A stretch of 5,741 nt of DNA from Oscillospiraceae bacterium UBA1230 (GTDB taxonomy: Bacteria; Bacillota; Clostridia; Oscillospirales; Oscillospiraceae), in assembly GCA_002309395.1 (NCBI GenBank), contig DBWU01000040.1:1173-6913 (forward strand), read 5' to 3'. This document shows positions 4,850-5,741 of the stretch, in pieces (position 1 is the stretch's first letter; every line of letters starts with the position of its first letter). The notes under the pieces were generated by a model that had not been told where the DNA came from, did not search any database, and saw nothing but the letters and a program-made list of their open reading frames with translations. The translations under genes were made by a program, and so were the position numbers.

Positions 4850-5741
4850 ATGAAAAGACGGGTATGGTGTCTTTTGCTGGCGCTGGTGATGACAGCGACC
4901 ATGCTTTTCTTCCCCCGCGGCGCATCGGCGGACAGCCTGAGCGATCAGCTTGCCAGGACCCAGCAAAGCGCGGCGGAGCTGAAGCGTCAGTTGGAGCAGG
5001 CGCAGGAGAAGGAATACGACGCGATCTATCAGAAGAACCTGCTGGATCAGCGCAACACGGTGCTTCTTTCCCAGATCGAGGTCCTCAACGCCCAGATCGG
5101 GGAAACGGAAGCGCAGATCGAACAAACGCAGAAAGACGAGCAGGTGCAGTACGAGGCGTTTTGCCGTCAGGTGCGCGAGGAGGAGGAGCGCGGCACGGTG
5201 TCGTACTGGTCGGTGCTGTTCAAAGCCACCGGGTTTGACGATCTGTTGAGCCGTCTGGACTTTGTCAACGAGATCATGGACTATAACCAGTCTATCATCG
5301 ACAAACTGCGCCAGACGCGCCAGTCGCTCGTACTGCATCAGGAGGAGCTGGCGCAGCACAAATCGGAGCTGGAGGCGACGCAGGCGGAGCTGGAAGAGCA
5401 GATCGCCCTGGCCACCCAGATCGTCCAGCAGTACGCGGCGGATACGGCGGCGGCCAAGAAGCTCTATGACGAGAAGGAAGCTCAGGCGGCGGCGATCGAA
5501 AAGCAGATGAAGGAGGAGGCGGAGCGGGCCAGACTTGCCAATCTGCCCTCGGCGGGCAGCGGCGGCTATATCTGGCCCACCAACGTGACCCGTATCATCA
5601 CCTCTCCCATCGGCTACCGCAGTGCGGCGTCCACCAACTACGTGGGCAGTACCAACCACAAGGGCGTGGACATCGGCGCCTATTACGGCAGCAACATTCT
5701 GGCGGCGAAGGCAGGCGTGGTGTCCATCGCCAACTACGGCT
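4850..5741 (+). CDS. Secreted coiled-coil M23 peptidase, PcsB/EnvC-like FtsEX partner (C-terminus missing)
   Basis: The frame is open to the right edge, giving 297 residues. A signal peptide spans 1-27 (MKRR, hydrophobic 6-21, likely cleavage after ASA). Residues about 29-115 and 145-230 are Gln/Glu/Ala-rich coiled coil, broken by SYWSVLFKATGFDDLLSRLD at 118-137, which matches the middle of the PcsB-type coiled-coil domain. A Gly/Ser linker leads to an M23 (LytM) domain from about 240: YIWPTNVTRIITSPIGYR and NHKGVDIGA, in which His270 and Asp274 fit the first zinc-binding HxxxD motif. The second motif (HxH) lies outside the window. Such enzymes cut peptide cross-bridges of peptidoglycan, and the coiled coil is the part known to hold them inactive or bind FtsX. 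The Shine-Dalgarno GAGAGGAG (4836-4843) lies 6 nt before the ATG, and the gene follows ftsX by 15 nt in the same operon. The function as FtsEX partner is inferred from context and architecture. Confidence 0.92.
   Translation, partial: MKRRVWCLLLALVMTATMLFFPRGASADSLSDQLARTQQSAAELKRQLEQAQEKEYDAIYQKNLLDQRNTVLLSQIEVLNAQIGETEAQIEQTQKDEQVQYEAFCRQVREEEERGTVSYWSVLFKATGFDDLLSRLDFVNEIMDYNQSIIDKLRQTRQSLVLHQEELAQHKSELEATQAELEEQIALATQIVQQYAADTAAAKKLYDEKEAQAAAIEKQMKEEAERARLANLPSAGSGGYIWPTNVTRIITSPIGYRSAASTNYVGSTNHKGVDIGAYYGSNILAAKAGVVSIANYG

Noticed and set aside
5262..5510. Plus-strand open frame with an Arg/Ser-rich product inside the M23 gene
   Set aside because: It is a +1-type shadow of the coiled-coil coding sequence, with biased composition and no ribosome site.
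4613..5659. Long open frame on the minus strand opposite ftsX and the M23 gene (348 codons)
   Set aside because: Low-complexity Arg/Leu-rich product caused by the repetitive coiled-coil codons on the other strand; both plus-strand genes are well supported.

Overview
The window is an ordinary-looking piece of a bacterial chromosome, most likely from a moderately GC-rich member of the Clostridia (Oscillospiraceae/Ruminococcaceae-like; inference). The reasons are strong Shine-Dalgarno sites, sigma-A type promoters in AT-rich gaps, a DUF4830-type lipoprotein, an RsuA-type pseudouridine synthase, a CdaR/PucR-type regulator, and an ftsE-ftsX-M23 peptidase operon of Gram-positive style. I see no transposase, integrase, phage gene, CRISPR array, tRNA or rRNA.

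Left part (1-1066), minus strand: two exported proteins. The DUF4830-like lipoprotein (602-1066) ends at a strong intrinsic terminator (550-581). That terminator's T-tract overlaps the -35 element of the promoter for the next gene, a transglutaminase-like protein (1-473) whose C-terminus lies beyond the left edge. From about 1081 to 1146 a short divergent intergenic region carries a clear promoter only for the plus strand.

Middle part (1095-3150), plus strand: rsuA (1147-1845), a ribosomal RNA pseudouridine synthase, followed by a 364-residue regulator with a C-terminal PucR-type helix-turn-helix (2004-3098). The regulator has its own near-consensus promoter. Its short leader holds overlapping inverted repeats at the predicted transcription start and a GC-rich hairpin that directly abuts the Shine-Dalgarno sequence. 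It ends in an 11-bp stem terminator.

Right part (3185-5741), plus strand: a new promoter drives ftsE and ftsX, which overlap by 4 nt, and then a secreted coiled-coil M23 peptidase cut by the right edge. By analogy with FtsEX-PcsB, FtsEX-CwlO and FtsEX-EnvC, the ABC-type FtsEX complex would transmit cytoplasmic ATP hydrolysis across the membrane and switch on the extracellular peptidoglycan hydrolase during division or growth. The regulator lies directly upstream, but terminator and promoter signals separate it from the operon, so any regulatory link is inference.

I did not find a clearly undescribed system. The points most worth a second look are the structured leader of the regulator, the placement of that regulator beside ftsEX, and the shared TTGC form of all four predicted -35 elements.
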